Source: Methanothermobacter sp. MT-2 (lineage in GTDB: Archaea; Methanobacteriota; Methanobacteria; Methanobacteriales; DSM-23052). From it: DNA of 64,000 nt. Where the stretch lies: contig AP017647.1 of the NCBI GenBank assembly GCA_003584625.1, positions 116,001 to 180,000 on the forward strand, given 5' to 3'. This document shows, piece after piece, positions 44,925-54,331 of the stretch; position 1 is the first letter of the stretch, and each line of letters opens with the position of its first letter. The notes under the pieces were generated by a model. That model saw nothing but the letters and a program-made list of their open reading frames with translations, was not told the DNA's origin and ran no database searches. A program made the translations under genes and the position numbers.

Positions 44925-45038
44925 TACAAAAACACCATATTAACTATAGGCTATATAGTATTATTATACTTTGTTGGTCCACATATTAATTTTTGGGTTT
45001 GTTGCGAAGAATTAGAAAAATAAAAATGGGCTGATTTT

Positions 45039-46694
45039 CTATGTTTTGAAGAGTGATTCTATACGGTTTATGGTGTCAACGTCTTCTAGGCTTAGGTCGT
45101 CTCTTATCCTTTTCACTACTGGGAAACGGAGGGAGTAGCCGCTTTCGTATTCAGGACTTTTAACTATTTCACTATATGCCACTTCTAGTATTAATTCTGG
45201 TTTTACCTTGATTTTCCTCCCTTTTTCTTCTATTGTTATCTTTTTTAGTCTTTCTGTGAGTTCCTTAAGGGTTTTATCATCTAGGCCGGTTGCAACATGT
45301 GCTACTGTTTTTAATTCACCGGTTTCTTCATCCCTTGCTGCTAGCAGATATGAGCCTATAAGATGTGCACGCTTCCCTTTACCATATGTGCCCCCAATCA
45401 CTACTAGATCAAGGGTTTCAGGTTCTGCCTTGTATTTAAGCATTTTTTTACCCCTTATTCCAGGGATGTAAGGGGCGTTCGGATCCTTTATCATTATACC
45501 TTCATGTCCTTCCTTTATAGATTCATTGAAGAGTGAAATACCATCATTTATATTATTTGTGTCGACTTTCACTTGCCTGCTTAACTCTATCTTACCACTT
45601 AAAGGTTTGATTATGGATTCTAGGACTCTGCGCCGTTTCCTGAAGGGCTCATCTATCAGAGGCCCCTTATAATATAATATGTCGAAAAGGTAGAGTGTGA
45701 GTGGTATCCTACTCACCATCTCCTCAATGTCATATTTTCTTTTCACCCGTTGGAGGATGTATTGGAACGAACCAGGCCTTCCATCAATGTTTACAATGAT
45801 TTCGCCTTCCACTATGAAATCTTTCCCTGGTAAAGCCTTTTGCACGCGTTTAATGATCTCGGGCACGGCACGGCTTATATTCTCTAGTCTTCGTGTGAAT
45901 ACTAGAATTTCATCACCTTTTCTATGTATTTGAACTCTCACACCATCATATTTGGTTTCGCATAGCGTTTCTCCTAGTTCTTCTATGGCAGATTCTATGC
46001 TTTCTGCAAGTTGGGCTAGCATTGGCTTCACTGGCCTTCCAGGTTCTAATGAAAGTTTCTGGAGTCCATCCTCGCCTTCGCTCTTAGCAACCTTGGCCAC
46101 CATTCCAAGGTCATTGGTGAGCATATAGGCTCTTTCAACAACTTCTTTTTTGATGTTAAATGCTAGTGAAATGGCATCACTTATGATACCCTCACCAGCA
46201 CCCACTCTTAATTCCTCGAGTATTGTCCTTGTTATATATTTAGCCTCGACTGGAGAAGCTAATGAAAGTATACCGAGTAGTATGTCTATCTTTTTTGATT
46301 GGGCTCCTGAACCTGTAATGGATGCGAGTTTTATAAGATCATTATAAACTTTTTCTATTGTGAGGGGATGTGAAATGAATGTTAACTGAGATCTCCTCTT
46401 GAATAATGCTTCACTTGCCGTGCCGATATCTCCCTGTTCTCGAATCTCTTCTTCTATTTCATCAACACTAGCTCCTGTGACCATTGATATGGCCTTCATG
46501 AGGAGTTTCGGCCCGATTCCAAGTTCTTTTTCGCTCCAGGTTGGGAAAACACGGCCTAGGAGGAGTAAAGTTACTGGGGGTAACAGTTCGGTGCTTGTTT
46601 CCCTGAGGAAATCTGCTATCATATCTGTTTTTTCCAATCTTTTTGTTGTTGATTCTAGTCTATTATAAAGATCGGCTAATTTTTTGTATTCCAT
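45039..46694 (-). CDS. lig: ATP-dependent DNA ligase
   Basis: 551 residues, typical of archaeal/eukaryal ligase I. The nucleotidyl motif CETKYDGVRVQIH (about 245-257) has the adenylated Lys. Further motifs are FTRRLENIS (III), DFIVEGEIIV (IIIa/IV region), EGHEGIMIKDP (IV) and YKAEPETLDLVVIG (V). An N-terminal DNA-binding domain fills the first 200 residues. The enzyme seals nicks in Okazaki fragments and repair. SD AGGTGGAG before ATG. Confidence 0.97.
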   Translation of the reverse strand: MEYKKLADLYNRLESTTKRLEKTDMIADFLRETSTELLPPVTLLLLGRVFPTWSEKELGIGPKLLMKAISMVTGASVDEIEEEIREQGDIGTASEALFKRRSQLTFISHPLTIEKVYNDLIKLASITGSGAQSKKIDILLGILSLASPVEAKYITRTILEELRVGAGEGIISDAISLAFNIKKEVVERAYMLTNDLGMVAKVAKSEGEDGLQKLSLEPGRPVKPMLAQLAESIESAIEELGETLCETKYDGVRVQIHRKGDEILVFTRRLENISRAVPEIIKRVQKALPGKDFIVEGEIIVNIDGRPGSFQYILQRVKRKYDIEEMVSRIPLTLYLFDILYYKGPLIDEPFRKRRRVLESIIKPLSGKIELSRQVKVDTNNINDGISLFNESIKEGHEGIMIKDPNAPYIPGIRGKKMLKYKAEPETLDLVVIGGTYGKGKRAHLIGSYLLAARDEETGELKTVAHVATGLDDKTLKELTERLKKITIEEKGRKIKVKPELILEVAYSEIVKSPEYESGYSLRFPVVKRIRDDLSLEDVDTINRIESLFKT

Positions 46695-46716
46695 ATAACT
46701 CCACCTGGAACGTTTT

Positions 46717-47988
46717 TTATTGTTTTTTGAGGAGTCTTAACGCGCAGTATTCTCCACACATTGAGCACATGTCTTCTTCTTCAACTGGACATTGCATCCT
46801 ATATTCTCTGGGTTTTTCATGGTCGAATGCTAGTTTAAACTGTCTCTCCCAGTTGAAGTCCCTCCTGGCCTTCGCCATTTCTATTTCCATCTTCCAAGCC
46901 CTTGGCAGCTTCTTGGCGGCGTCTGCTGCCTGCGCAGCTATCTTTGATGCTATTACACCCTCTTTAACTTCTTCTATACCTGGTATGGTTAGGTGTTCTG
47001 CGGGTGTTACATAACATATGAAGTCAGCCCCATGGTAGGCTGCTATAGCCCCCCCAATGGCTGCGCTTATATGATCATAGCCTGGGGCCAGGTCGGTTAC
47101 TATTGGTCCTAGGACATAGAATGGTGCTCCTTTACAGATTGTCTTCTGTATTTTCATGTTCGCAGCGATCTGATCCAGGGGGACGTGCCCTGGCCCTTCT
47201 ACCATGCATTGTACCTTGGCTTTCCTTGCTTTTTCGACTAGTTGTCCGAGGATTATTAGTTCTTGTATTTGGGGTGTGTCTGATGCGTCTGTGAGGCATC
47301 CGGGTCTTAGTCCGTCGCCGAGGCTGAGTGTCACATCATGTTCATGGGCTATTTCGAGTAGGTATTCGTAGTCTGCATAGAGTGGATTTTCCCTTTTGTT
47401 ATGTTTTATCCAGGTGGCGAGGAATGCTCCTCCCCTGCTTACTATTCCCATGATTCTTTCTGATTTTTCTAATTTTTCCACTGTGTCGAGTGTTATCCCA
47501 GAGTGGACTGTCATGAAGTCAACTCCTTCTTTTGCCTGTTTTTCTATTACTTTGAAGATGTCGTCTTCGTCCATGTCGACTACTGAACCATGTTTTTGAG
47601 TGGCTTTGACACCGGCTTCATAGATTGGCACCGTCCCAACTGGCACATTCACTTTTTTTAGTATGGCTTTTCTGATTTTGGCTAATTTTGGTCCTGTGCT
47701 CAGATCCATTATAGTGTCGGCTCCGTGTTGAACTGCAATGAGTGATTTTTCAATTTCGAGTTCGGGGTCCTCCATTTTAGAAGATGAACCTACATTAGCG
47801 TTTATTTTCGTGTATAGTCCTTCACCTATCCCACAGGGGTTTGGGTTGTGGATTGGATTTGATGGTATGACAATTCTCCCATCTGAGACTCTCTTCAAGA
47901 TCTTTTGGATGTTATGGTCTTCTTTTTTGGCCACTTTTTCTATTTGGGGTGTTATATTGCCTTTTCTTGCTTCTTCCATTTGAGTCAC
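46717..47988 (-). CDS. thiC: Phosphomethylpyrimidine synthase (radical SAM)
   Basis: 423 residues from GTG 47988 (SD GGGGGATC). ADTIMDLSTG, TVPIYEAG, VHSGITL, VSRGGAFLATW, SLGDGLRPGCL, EGPGHVPLDQI and the C-terminal radical SAM motif CSMCGEYCALR (about 408-418, CX2CX4C) are ThiC signatures. The enzyme makes the thiamine pyrimidine from 5-aminoimidazole ribotide. Thiamine diphosphate is used by IOR and the acetolactate-like enzyme in this window. No TPP riboswitch seen in the 25-base gap upstream. Confidence 0.96.
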   Translation of the reverse strand: MTQMEEARKGNITPQIEKVAKKEDHNIQKILKRVSDGRIVIPSNPIHNPNPCGIGEGLYTKINANVGSSSKMEDPELEIEKSLIAVQHGADTIMDLSTGPKLAKIRKAILKKVNVPVGTVPIYEAGVKATQKHGSVVDMDEDDIFKVIEKQAKEGVDFMTVHSGITLDTVEKLEKSERIMGIVSRGGAFLATWIKHNKRENPLYADYEYLLEIAHEHDVTLSLGDGLRPGCLTDASDTPQIQELIILGQLVEKARKAKVQCMVEGPGHVPLDQIAANMKIQKTICKGAPFYVLGPIVTDLAPGYDHISAAIGGAIAAYHGADFICYVTPAEHLTIPGIEEVKEGVIASKIAAQAADAAKKLPRAWKMEIEMAKARRDFNWERQFKLAFDHEKPREYRMQCPVEEEDMCSMCGEYCALRLLKKQ

Positions 47989-48005
47989 TTTGGATCCCCC
48001 TCACC

Positions 48006-48037
48006 TTTAATATATGATCTATGACACAAATAAGTTT
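48006..48037 (+). promoter_or_regulatory. Short divergent promoter thiC / CBS gene with likely leaderless start
   Basis: The TATA-like TTTAATATATG at 48006-48016 lies about 26 bases before ATG 48038, so the CBS transcript may begin on that ATG with no leader. If ATG 48014 were used, the TATA box would be inside the gene. Confidence 0.4.
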
Positions 48038-48424
48038 ATGATAAGGAAATTGCGTGCTAAGGATATTATGATAAGGGATGTTATTGTTGTGGAGCCTGAT
48101 GAGTCTGTGGCCGCTGCAAAGTTGAAGATGGTTAGGGCTAATATTGGTGGGGTGCCTGTGGTAGAAGGGGATAAGCTTGTTGGATTCATAACACACAGGG
48201 ATATATTATTGGCTGGTAGCGAGGCTCTCAAACTTAAAGTGAAGGATATTATGAGTAAGGATCTTGTTGTTGTTGACAAGAACACGTCTATTAGCAGGAT
48301 AAGTAAGATAATGGTGGAAACTGGTTATCAGAGGATTCCAGTGGTAGAGGATGGGAAGTTGTTGGGTCTTATAACCCAGAGTTGTGTGATAAAGGCCATA
48401 GCTGATTATATGGAAGATCTCTAG
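48038..48424 (+). CDS. CBS-domain pair protein
   Basis: 128 residues from ATG 48038 (136 from ATG 48014). Two CBS motifs: RAKDIMIRDVIVVEPDESVA and KVKDIMSKDLVVVDKNTSIS, each followed by the HRDIL/GLITQ end. Tandem CBS modules bind adenosyl ligands such as AMP, ATP or SAM as sensors. It is a stand-alone Bateman module. The partner it regulates is unknown; thiC is divergent. Confidence 0.87.
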   Translation: MIRKLRAKDIMIRDVIVVEPDESVAAAKLKMVRANIGGVPVVEGDKLVGFITHRDILLAGSEALKLKVKDIMSKDLVVVDKNTSISRISKIMVETGYQRIPVVEDGKLLGLITQSCVIKAIADYMEDL

Positions 48425-48430
48425 GATCCT

Positions 48431-49246
48431 TTAGATGAGTGGGTATGGTAATTTGGGGTTTTTCTTTTCTTTAAGGCCTCCTATCTTTTTTATGCGTTTT
48501 TTTATGAATTTTTCACCTGCTTTTGTGGCGGCGTATATTGGTATTGAGTATCCTGCTTTGAAGAGAGCTTTTTTGTCGCCGATTTCTCTGATGTGTTTTG
48601 ATGCGCATGATGTTATGATATCGGCAGTTTTAAAGAGCATTTCGGCTTCTTTTCTTGTTATTCCTGTAAGGTGGACCGCGAAGACATAAACTTTGCTGTT
48701 TATTTTTTTGATTTTCTTCGCATCATCTAGACTAGCTACTGTAACTGCTATGGAATTGTATCCTTCATTTAGTGCCTTGTTAACACCCATTGGCTGGTCT
48801 ATTTTTGCGGTATCTGGTTCTAACACGTTTTCTCTTCCAAGTTTTTCTATGATCTCTTTTATTGGGGTTGTTTTAATCACTCCAGAGATTCTGCCACCTA
48901 TTCCCTGGGCAAGTTCTGGTTGGGTTATTAGGACTGTTCCGGCACCTTCACATACCATTACTGCGCAGTCGATTATATCATCTTCTAGCAGGGTTGAAAT
49001 TATCTCTGAAACCCCAAATGATAAGAAATCCCTCATTCGAAGCTCTCTTTTTGGAGTGCACATACCGAAATCTTTTATTCTGAATTCTATGTTCTCTTGT
49101 ATAGTGTCCTTGTTTAGTTCTTTGATTCCCCTATACTTATGGAATAGTGGGCAATATTTGATCATGGGCTTGCCCATGGAGATTATTCTACCATTCTTTA
49201 TGACGATTTTCGTTTTTCCAAGGGCTTCTATGATATGCTCATCCAA
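48431..49246 (-). CDS. Methanogenesis marker protein 8 (DUF2099)
   Basis: 271 residues from TTG 49246. The family occurs only in methanogens and their relatives. Characteristic: KYCPLFHKYRGIKEL near 30, FGMCTPKRELRMRDFLSFG (about 61-79), CEGAGTVLITQPELAQGIGG and HLTGITRKEAEMLF. Conserved Cys residues in the first half may be metal ligands. Function unknown; genes of this set co-occur with methyl-coenzyme M reductase. It lies 3 bases after the Cys-rich protein gene on the same strand. Confidence 0.8.
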   Translation of the reverse strand: MDEHIIEALGKTKIVIKNGRIISMGKPMIKYCPLFHKYRGIKELNKDTIQENIEFRIKDFGMCTPKRELRMRDFLSFGVSEIISTLLEDDIIDCAVMVCEGAGTVLITQPELAQGIGGRISGVIKTTPIKEIIEKLGRENVLEPDTAKIDQPMGVNKALNEGYNSIAVTVASLDDAKKIKKINSKVYVFAVHLTGITRKEAEMLFKTADIITSCASKHIREIGDKKALFKAGYSIPIYAATKAGEKFIKKRIKKIGGLKEKKNPKLPYPLI

Positions 49247-49249
49247 TGG

Positions 49250-50275
49250 TTACACATCCTTGTTCTTATATGGGAAACCTTCAGCTGGTGTTGGTTTCAG
49301 TATTTCAATGGCGTTAGATCTCATGAGAGCGTTTACTGAAGCGCTCAGTGAACAGAGCGTCCCTATACCATAACCTACTCTCTTTTCGTTGTCCATGATA
49401 TCTACTGTTATGTAATCTTCCATTCTGACAACCTCTTTCACATTAACGTTTTTCATCCGGTGCAGCACCTTATTTCCAAGGGCGCCCATAGCCTTCCCTA
49501 TCCAGCAATGTTTAAGGGGGCACTGATCGCAGTAATGTTTAAAGACCCTGTTCCATTTCCTGCTTCCTAATCCCGCTGCTATTTCAGCCCTTACCGTGGA
49601 ATAGGCTATGCAACAGCCCCAATTCCTGCCTATGATTTCACCGTCCTCTATTAAGTCAGTGTATATTCTCCGGTTTTTCCAGCGGATCACATTCAGGATG
49701 TCTCTCTCATACTTTATCTGACCAGTATTCTTGGATCCTTTCAATTTTTCAGCTATTTCATGCCTTATACTTGGGACTCTGCCTGCTGATATGTTGATCG
49801 CGCAAACCGGACAAAATCCTGTGACTGAATTTGATATCTCATCACCATTCTCATCATAGAATATCGCCCTAACACCTATACCATCCCTTTTAACCTCCAC
49901 ATACCCCCCATTTTCCCAAATAAGGGATATTATAAGCCCCGCGGATGTCACAACCCTACCATAACCTGACATTCTAGCCACTCTTCTAAGATCGGCTTTA
50001 TCTGTTAAAATATTCTCGAGTTCAAATGCTATATCCTCTGGTAAAATCCCGGCGTCTATCTCTGCTCTAAGTATAGCCGGCGCCCAAGTTATATCCCTAC
50101 CCACCCCCACAGTTTCCCCTGAAGCATCAACTAGCCAAGCATCCACACCCTCAAAACATTCCCTCGACTCCGCCCTCATACCCTGATCTGAAATCTCTTC
50201 TAGGATCCTATGACATATACCACACGCACCCTCAGTCAAATCAAGGATAGAGGAAGAAACTTTATCAACCATCAT
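49250..50275 (-). CDS. Cysteine-rich methanogen protein of unknown function
   Basis: 341 residues. Cysteine groups: GACGICHRI (about 16-24), FCPVCAINISAG (about 155-166), GCCIAYSTVRAEIAAGLG (about 221-238) and YCDQCPLKHCWIG (about 250-262). These could bind Fe-S clusters or zinc. The final part (MGALGNKVLHRMKNVNVKEV, GTLCSLSASVNALMRSN) resembles small-molecule-binding folds. SD GGGGGGAT before ATG 50275. Only 3 bases separate it from methanogenesis marker 8, and I infer a shared role in methanogen-specific cofactor biology. I do not recognise a named family with confidence. Confidence 0.55.
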   Translation of the reverse strand: MMVDKVSSSILDLTEGACGICHRILEEISDQGMRAESRECFEGVDAWLVDASGETVGVGRDITWAPAILRAEIDAGILPEDIAFELENILTDKADLRRVARMSGYGRVVTSAGLIISLIWENGGYVEVKRDGIGVRAIFYDENGDEISNSVTGFCPVCAINISAGRVPSIRHEIAEKLKGSKNTGQIKYERDILNVIRWKNRRIYTDLIEDGEIIGRNWGCCIAYSTVRAEIAAGLGSRKWNRVFKHYCDQCPLKHCWIGKAMGALGNKVLHRMKNVNVKEVVRMEDYITVDIMDNEKRVGYGIGTLCSLSASVNALMRSNAIEILKPTPAEGFPYKNKDV

Positions 50276-50399
50276 AATCCCCCCAAAGTTTAACTTTTAA
50301 TTAATTTATTATCATAAACAATTATAAAAGACAAGAGGTGGAATCTTATTAACCAACCATCAAAAAAATAATATTATGAAAAACCCTCGGGGTTTTAAC

Positions 50400-50738
50400 A
50401 TGAAATTCAAGATTTGTCATAGAATACCAGACCGAACATTCTCGATAAAAGGCCACTACTTTCCAGTCTGTTCAAGATGCACTGGTATATACATCGGAGC
50501 ATTCTCCTATTTCATCATAGCATACCTCACACCCATAAAATACACAACAACATTAATCATCGCAGCAACACTAATAACAACACCCACAATAATCGACGGA
50601 TCCACACAACTATTAGGTTTAAGGGAAAGCAACAACATGCTAAGATTCCTAACAGGCCTACCCGCAGGTATCGGTATCGGGATCATGACAAAGGCCCTAA
50701 AATTCTTAATATTAACGATAATGTGGGGAACATTTTGA
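50400..50738 (+). CDS. DUF2085 membrane protein
   Basis: 112 residues from ATG 50400 (120 from ATG 50376). The [15 protein letters not shown] segment and [16 protein letters not shown] are DUF2085 signatures (C-H-R and C-x-x-C). Three hydrophobic segments follow. Function unknown. Its stop overlaps the TTG start of the next gene (TTGA), so the two are translated together. Confidence 0.78.
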   Translation: MKFKICHRIPDRTFSIKGHYFPVCSRCTGIYIGAFSYFIIAYLTPIKYTTTLIIAATLITTPTIIDGSTQLLGLRESNNMLRFLTGLPAGIGIGIMTKALKFLILTIMWGTF

Positions 50739-51406
50739 AATGTCCAAAATGTGGAACATATAATAGGCCAGGGGCAAAATTCTGCAGAAACTGCGGTGCA
50801 AAACTTGCTAAAACCTCAAGCACAACATGGGGTGTGCTGGCAAGCTGCTGCTTCGGGATAATATTCCTCATAATAATAGGAGCTATTATAAGCCCTGAAG
50901 TCCGCCAAGAACCATCCAATAAAATAGAGACTGTATATGGTTATAAGATAGTCTATCAGACAACAAATTATACATGTGGACCCGCAGCCCTCGCAACAGC
51001 ACTTACAAACAAAAAAGGAGCTAACCTAACCGAGAAGATGATAGTAGACTATCTTGGCAACAATCCCAAAGGCTACAGCCCCCAAGAGATCGTCAAAGCC
51101 GCCAAACATTTCGGATACAATGCCATTATAGACACAGGCCCGCCAGAAGAATATGATATTATAGTAATAGATGATGGGATACTAGACCTAGGATATCCAT
51201 CCTATGATGCCAACCACACCCAAACCTATTATATAGTACCCGGAACTAATGGACACTTCACAGTATATGCTGGAATGACCCCAGACGGCTTCATAGTATT
51301 CCTGGACCCATCAAACGGACTAGAATATATCAGCCCAGAAACATTCAATAGAATCTACCAAAATATAAGAATCCATATCCCCCAAAAAGATGGGATTGCA
51401 TCATGA
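50735..51406 (+). CDS. Zinc-ribbon, membrane-anchored C39-like cysteine peptidase
   Basis: 223 residues from TTG 50735, overlapping the previous stop and preceded by GGGGAA. Layout: zinc ribbon [19 protein letters not shown] (about 3-21), one membrane helix (about 35-52), then a C39-like domain with catalytic Cys in [13 protein letters not shown] (about 80), His in GHFTVYAGM and an Asp in VFLDPSNG. The membrane topology with the zinc ribbon inside would place the peptidase outside. C39-type domains cleave Gly-Gly leaders or cell-wall peptides; pseudomurein peptides are a candidate here, but this is speculation. Confidence 0.75.
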   Translation: MKCPKCGTYNRPGAKFCRNCGAKLAKTSSTTWGVLASCCFGIIFLIIIGAIISPEVRQEPSNKIETVYGYKIVYQTTNYTCGPAALATALTNKKGANLTEKMIVDYLGNNPKGYSPQEIVKAAKHFGYNAIIDTGPPEEYDIIVIDDGILDLGYPSYDANHTQTYYIVPGTNGHFTVYAGMTPDGFIVFLDPSNGLEYISPETFNRIYQNIRIHIPQKDGIAS

Positions 51407-51456
51407 TATCCAAGTAAACTTGAATAAGACTTTAAAGGATCTGTGAAGAGGAGCCA

Positions 51457-51954
51457 TTAATAGTAGTCCCAGATTGTAACCTGCCAATTTTCAAGATCCA
51501 CAGAATATACCATAATACAGTATTTGCCAGGGCCGCTTGTAACTTCTATTATCTCCCTTTTTTTGTTTGGGTATTCTGTAGCCCCCCATTCTATGGTTTT
51601 TGTTGCCACGATACTGTTATCTTTTATAACATCTACTTGCATACTGTTGGGTTGGTAGGTTATCATTGGCACGGCAGACATTACAACCTTGAACTTGTCA
51701 CCTTGTATGTTGAAGCACCTGTAATCATCATCTGAGCCTTGGAATGTCCCTAATTCATGCCATTCAGCCACTTCATCTGTTGATGGGATTAATCCTCCAT
51801 TGGATGGTTTCTCTATCTTGGGGAATATAGGGTTCCTTAGGGGAAATTCAGTGTATATTATCCCACTTATAAAACCTAAAATTGCAACTAGGATGAAACA
51901 TACTACAAGGAGTATTTTGGTAGCTTGCTCCAAGATAAAAAACCCCTTTAACAT
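51457..51954 (-). CDS. Membrane-anchored extracellular protein, unknown
   Basis: 165 residues from ATG 51954; a TTG at 51933 is an alternative with AAGGGG upstream. One helix at about 13-35 (TKILLVVCFILVAILGFISG) is followed by a beta-rich outside domain (YRCFNIQGDKFKVVMSAVPM, YCIMVYSVDLENWQVTIWDY) with two cysteines. The beta pattern is like small carbohydrate- or ligand-binding sandwiches. No family recognised. It converges on the C39-like peptidase gene. Confidence 0.55.
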   Translation of the reverse strand: MLKGFFILEQATKILLVVCFILVAILGFISGIIYTEFPLRNPIFPKIEKPSNGGLIPSTDEVAEWHELGTFQGSDDDYRCFNIQGDKFKVVMSAVPMITYQPNSMQVDVIKDNSIVATKTIEWGATEYPNKKREIIEVTSGPGKYCIMVYSVDLENWQVTIWDYY

Positions 51955-52269
51955 CTATTATCAAGATTTCCAATCGAATTTTTATAGTTTTAAGCACCTT
52001 GAGAAGCTTATCTTATCTTGGGTTCATAGGAGGATCCACCCCCATTAGGGGGGTGATGATTAATTTTTTTAGGTTTTCGCCCCACAACAGATTTTAGAAG
52101 TGTTCTATTGGGAGTCATCCCTCCATTAAATCTGGGGAATCTTATATTCTCTTTGATATAATATACTTTCATATTTTATATTCTTTTTGGTTACAATAGG
52201 AGTGTGTGGGGGTTTTTTCGACGATAGAATTAAATAGTATTCACTTCAATTATTATTTAGGTGATATCC
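51955..52269. other. Intergenic region of 315 bases without a gene
   Basis: I see no reading frame of note. It contains a hairpin CACCCCC-ATTA-GGGGGGTG (about 52038-52055) followed by T-rich sequence, and TATA-like runs at about 52157-52166 and 52223-52231 that could serve the DUF5518 gene. GGTGAT at 52260-52265 is that gene's SD. No resemblance to the IS605-like ends. Confidence 0.5.
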
Positions 52270-52629
52270 ATGGTGAAGTGGGGTCCTGTAATTATAGGTT
52301 TCATATTATCCATTATTTTCCCAATAATCCTAGAGTCCTTCATGCCTAGGGGCGCGCCTGTCCTGGGATTGTTCTTAGCAGGTTTTATAGTGGGTCTTAT
52401 GGTGAAAGAGGGTGCTACTGGAGGTTTTTGGAATGCTACGGTTGCTGGTGCGTTTGGTGGTATAATATTAGCCATACTCTTAAGTATCTCAGGCGCTCTC
52501 ATCGGAGGGATATTCGGGTTTTTCATCGGAGCTTTGACAGGTACTCTGGTGGTAATAATCCTACTCTTGGTTTCAATGATATTCATGGGTATTGGGGGGG
52601 CTATAGGAGGTTTCCTAGCAGGAGATTAG
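52270..52629 (+). CDS. DUF5518-like small membrane protein
   Basis: 119 residues from ATG 52270 (SD GGTGATATCC). Highly hydrophobic with four Gly-rich helices (GPVIIGFILSIIFPIIL, LFLAGFIVGLMV, VAGAFGGIILAILLSISGAL, GALTGTLVVIILLLVSMIFM). Such proteins, common in methanogens, have no known role. It lies alone between a convergent-looking spacer and the phosphodiesterase gene. Confidence 0.72.
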   Translation: MVKWGPVIIGFILSIIFPIILESFMPRGAPVLGLFLAGFIVGLMVKEGATGGFWNATVAGAFGGIILAILLSISGALIGGIFGFFIGALTGTLVVIILLLVSMIFMGIGGAIGGFLAGD

Positions 52630-52710
52630 AACCTACAAAATTTTTACTCGGGGTATAAACCTCCAATATTGGACTTGATCATCCCCCATCACATGATAGG
52701 AGTTATTAGC

Positions 52711-53226
52711 ATGCTTTTTGGTGTTATCTCCGACACTCATATACCTGACAGATCCCCTGTCATCCCTGATAAGGTTTTTAAAGTTTTCAAGGGCGTTGAC
52801 ATGATACTTCATGCAGGGGATTTAACTTCATTGGATGTTAGGGACGAACTCAACAGTTTAGCCCCGATAAAATGTGTTCAGGGTAACATGGACCGTTATT
52901 ATGGTCTTGAACTTCCAAAACATGAGATTATGGAGATAGGTGACATAATGGTGGGTTTGAATCATGGTGAGGTTTATCCTCGTGGCGATACCCAGCAATT
53001 AAAGTATATTGGCTTGGAGATGGGTGTTGATGTTCTCATATCTGGCCATACGCATCAGTCATTTATCAGGGAACTTGATGAAATGTTACTTTTAAATCCG
53101 GGTAGTCCTACTGTTCCACGTTTGGCTTATCCCAGTGTCATGTTGCTTGAAATCAGGGATGGTCGGGTTGAAGCCGAGGTTGTGAAGATAGGTTCGCCAG
53201 TCTGCAAAGCTATTCCAGAGGGGTGA
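52711..53226 (+). CDS. MJ0936/YfcE-type metallophosphoesterase
   Basis: 171 residues from ATG 52711 (SD TAGGAG). The metal-binding set of calcineurin-like phosphoesterases is present: [10 protein letters not shown] (about 4-13), HAGDLTS (about 40), QGNMDR (about 64), NHGEV (about 89) and SGHTHQ (about 111-116). MJ0936 is a Ni- or Mn-dependent phosphodiesterase. The physiological substrate is unknown. The final bases (GGGGTGA) supply the SD of rlmE. Confidence 0.92.
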   Translation: MLFGVISDTHIPDRSPVIPDKVFKVFKGVDMILHAGDLTSLDVRDELNSLAPIKCVQGNMDRYYGLELPKHEIMEIGDIMVGLNHGEVYPRGDTQQLKYIGLEMGVDVLISGHTHQSFIRELDEMLLLNPGSPTVPRLAYPSVMLLEIRDGRVEAEVVKIGSPVCKAIPEG

Positions 53227-53232
53227 TTGTGT

Positions 53233-53841
53233 TTGGGTAGGAGATGGTATCTTGAAAGAAAAAAGGAATATTATTATAGGAGTGCTAAGAAGCAAAAGTA
53301 TAGGTCTAGGGCCTCATATAAACTTTTACAACTCGATAATAGGTTTAAATTGATTAGGAAGGGGGATAAGGTTGTTGATCTTGGGGCTGCTCCTGGTGGC
53401 TGGTCACAGGTTGCCCTTGAAAAAGTGGGTGATGATGGACTTGTCATTGCTGTGGATATTAAAACTATGAAGCCATTCCCTGAGGGTAATTTCCATTTTA
53501 TAAAAGGCGATTTTAGGGATGAGAGAGTGCAGATGAGGGTAGGTGAGATTCTAGGTGTGGGGGCTGATGTTATAATATCTGATGCGTCCCCTTCACTTTC
53601 TGGTATAAAGGATATTGATCAGTTAAGGTCATTGGAACTTGTTGAGAGTGTTGTGGATTTTGCTGTTAAATTCCTCAAGGAGGATGGTAACCTCCTAGTT
53701 AAGGTTTTTCAAGGGCCTGGTTTCAGTGAATTTCTAGGGAGGCTGAAAGGATATTTTAGGAAGGTTAAAAGTACAAAGCCGGCTTCTTCGAGGAAGGGCA
53801 GCCCTGAAATGTATATTGTATGTAGAGGATTTAAGGGTTAG
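53233..53841 (+). CDS. rlmE: 23S rRNA (uridine-2'-O)-methyltransferase (FtsJ/RrmJ family)
   Basis: 202 residues from TTG 53233, which is 6 bases after GGGGTGAT; TTG 53227 is too close. The catalytic K-D-K-E set: Lys in SRASYKLLQLD (about 27-37), VDLGAAPGGWSQ (SAM site, about 52-63), Asp in ISDASPSLSG (about 116), Lys in LLVKVFQG (about 157) and Glu in GSPEMYIVC. It methylates U2552-type position in large-subunit rRNA. Ends 4 bases inside the next convergent gene. Confidence 0.93.
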   Translation: MGRRWYLERKKEYYYRSAKKQKYRSRASYKLLQLDNRFKLIRKGDKVVDLGAAPGGWSQVALEKVGDDGLVIAVDIKTMKPFPEGNFHFIKGDFRDERVQMRVGEILGVGADVIISDASPSLSGIKDIDQLRSLELVESVVDFAVKFLKEDGNLLVKVFQGPGFSEFLGRLKGYFRKVKSTKPASSRKGSPEMYIVCRGFKG

Positions 53842-54275
53842 GAGATTAGGGCTTTTAGGTTAGCTAGACTATCCTTGGCTTCTTGTAATTTTGACCTTGC
53901 AATTTGCAGCCTATTTTTAACCTCTGATATTGGTTTGTTTGTGGAAAGGGCGCTTTCAACATCGTCAAGAGCTGATTTAGCCTCCACGAGTTTGATCTCT
54001 GCGTTAACATATTTTTCTTTTAAATCTTTATCGCCGGTTTTATAGATTTCATTTTTAACTGAGTCATAATCGATTTTTAGATTTTGGTATTCATTTTGTA
54101 ATTGGGCGAATTCATCATATGCCGATCCTTTATCAACGTTCGTGGATATGCTTGATGATATCTTCTCAACTCCAATGTATGCTATGACTATGATTGTTGC
54201 GATGACCATTAACACTCCAAGGGCTGAAATAGTCATGGAAGTGAACTTGAACAATCTTAGCCTTGATCTCCTCAT
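53838..54275 (-). CDS. Membrane-anchored coiled-coil protein
   Basis: 145 residues from ATG 54275, behind a perfect GGAGGTGATT SD. Basic N-terminus (MRRSRLRLFKF), one membrane helix (about 14-37) and then an outside or inside long helix pair (EFAQLQNEYQNLKIDYDSVK, AEIKLVEAKSALDDVESAL). No enzyme motif. Position next to mcm may be incidental. The last 4 bases overlap rlmE. Confidence 0.7.
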   Translation of the reverse strand: MRRSRLRLFKFTSMTISALGVLMVIATIIVIAYIGVEKISSSISTNVDKGSAYDEFAQLQNEYQNLKIDYDSVKNEIYKTGDKDLKEKYVNAEIKLVEAKSALDDVESALSTNKPISEVKNRLQIARSKLQEAKDSLANLKALIS

Positions 54276-54331
54276 TGAATCACCTCCAATGTAATGCTTG
54301 TATTCACTGAACTTAATCATTTGTAAAGATT

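Noticed and set aside
47989..48037. TPP riboswitch ahead of thiC
   Set aside because: The gap is too short and lacks the conserved CUGAGA/ACCUGA elements.
52038..52055. Hairpin CACCCCC/GGGGGGTG as a further IS605-like end
   Set aside because: It lacks the TTCAC terminus and the upstream conserved block; more likely a terminator or chance dyad.
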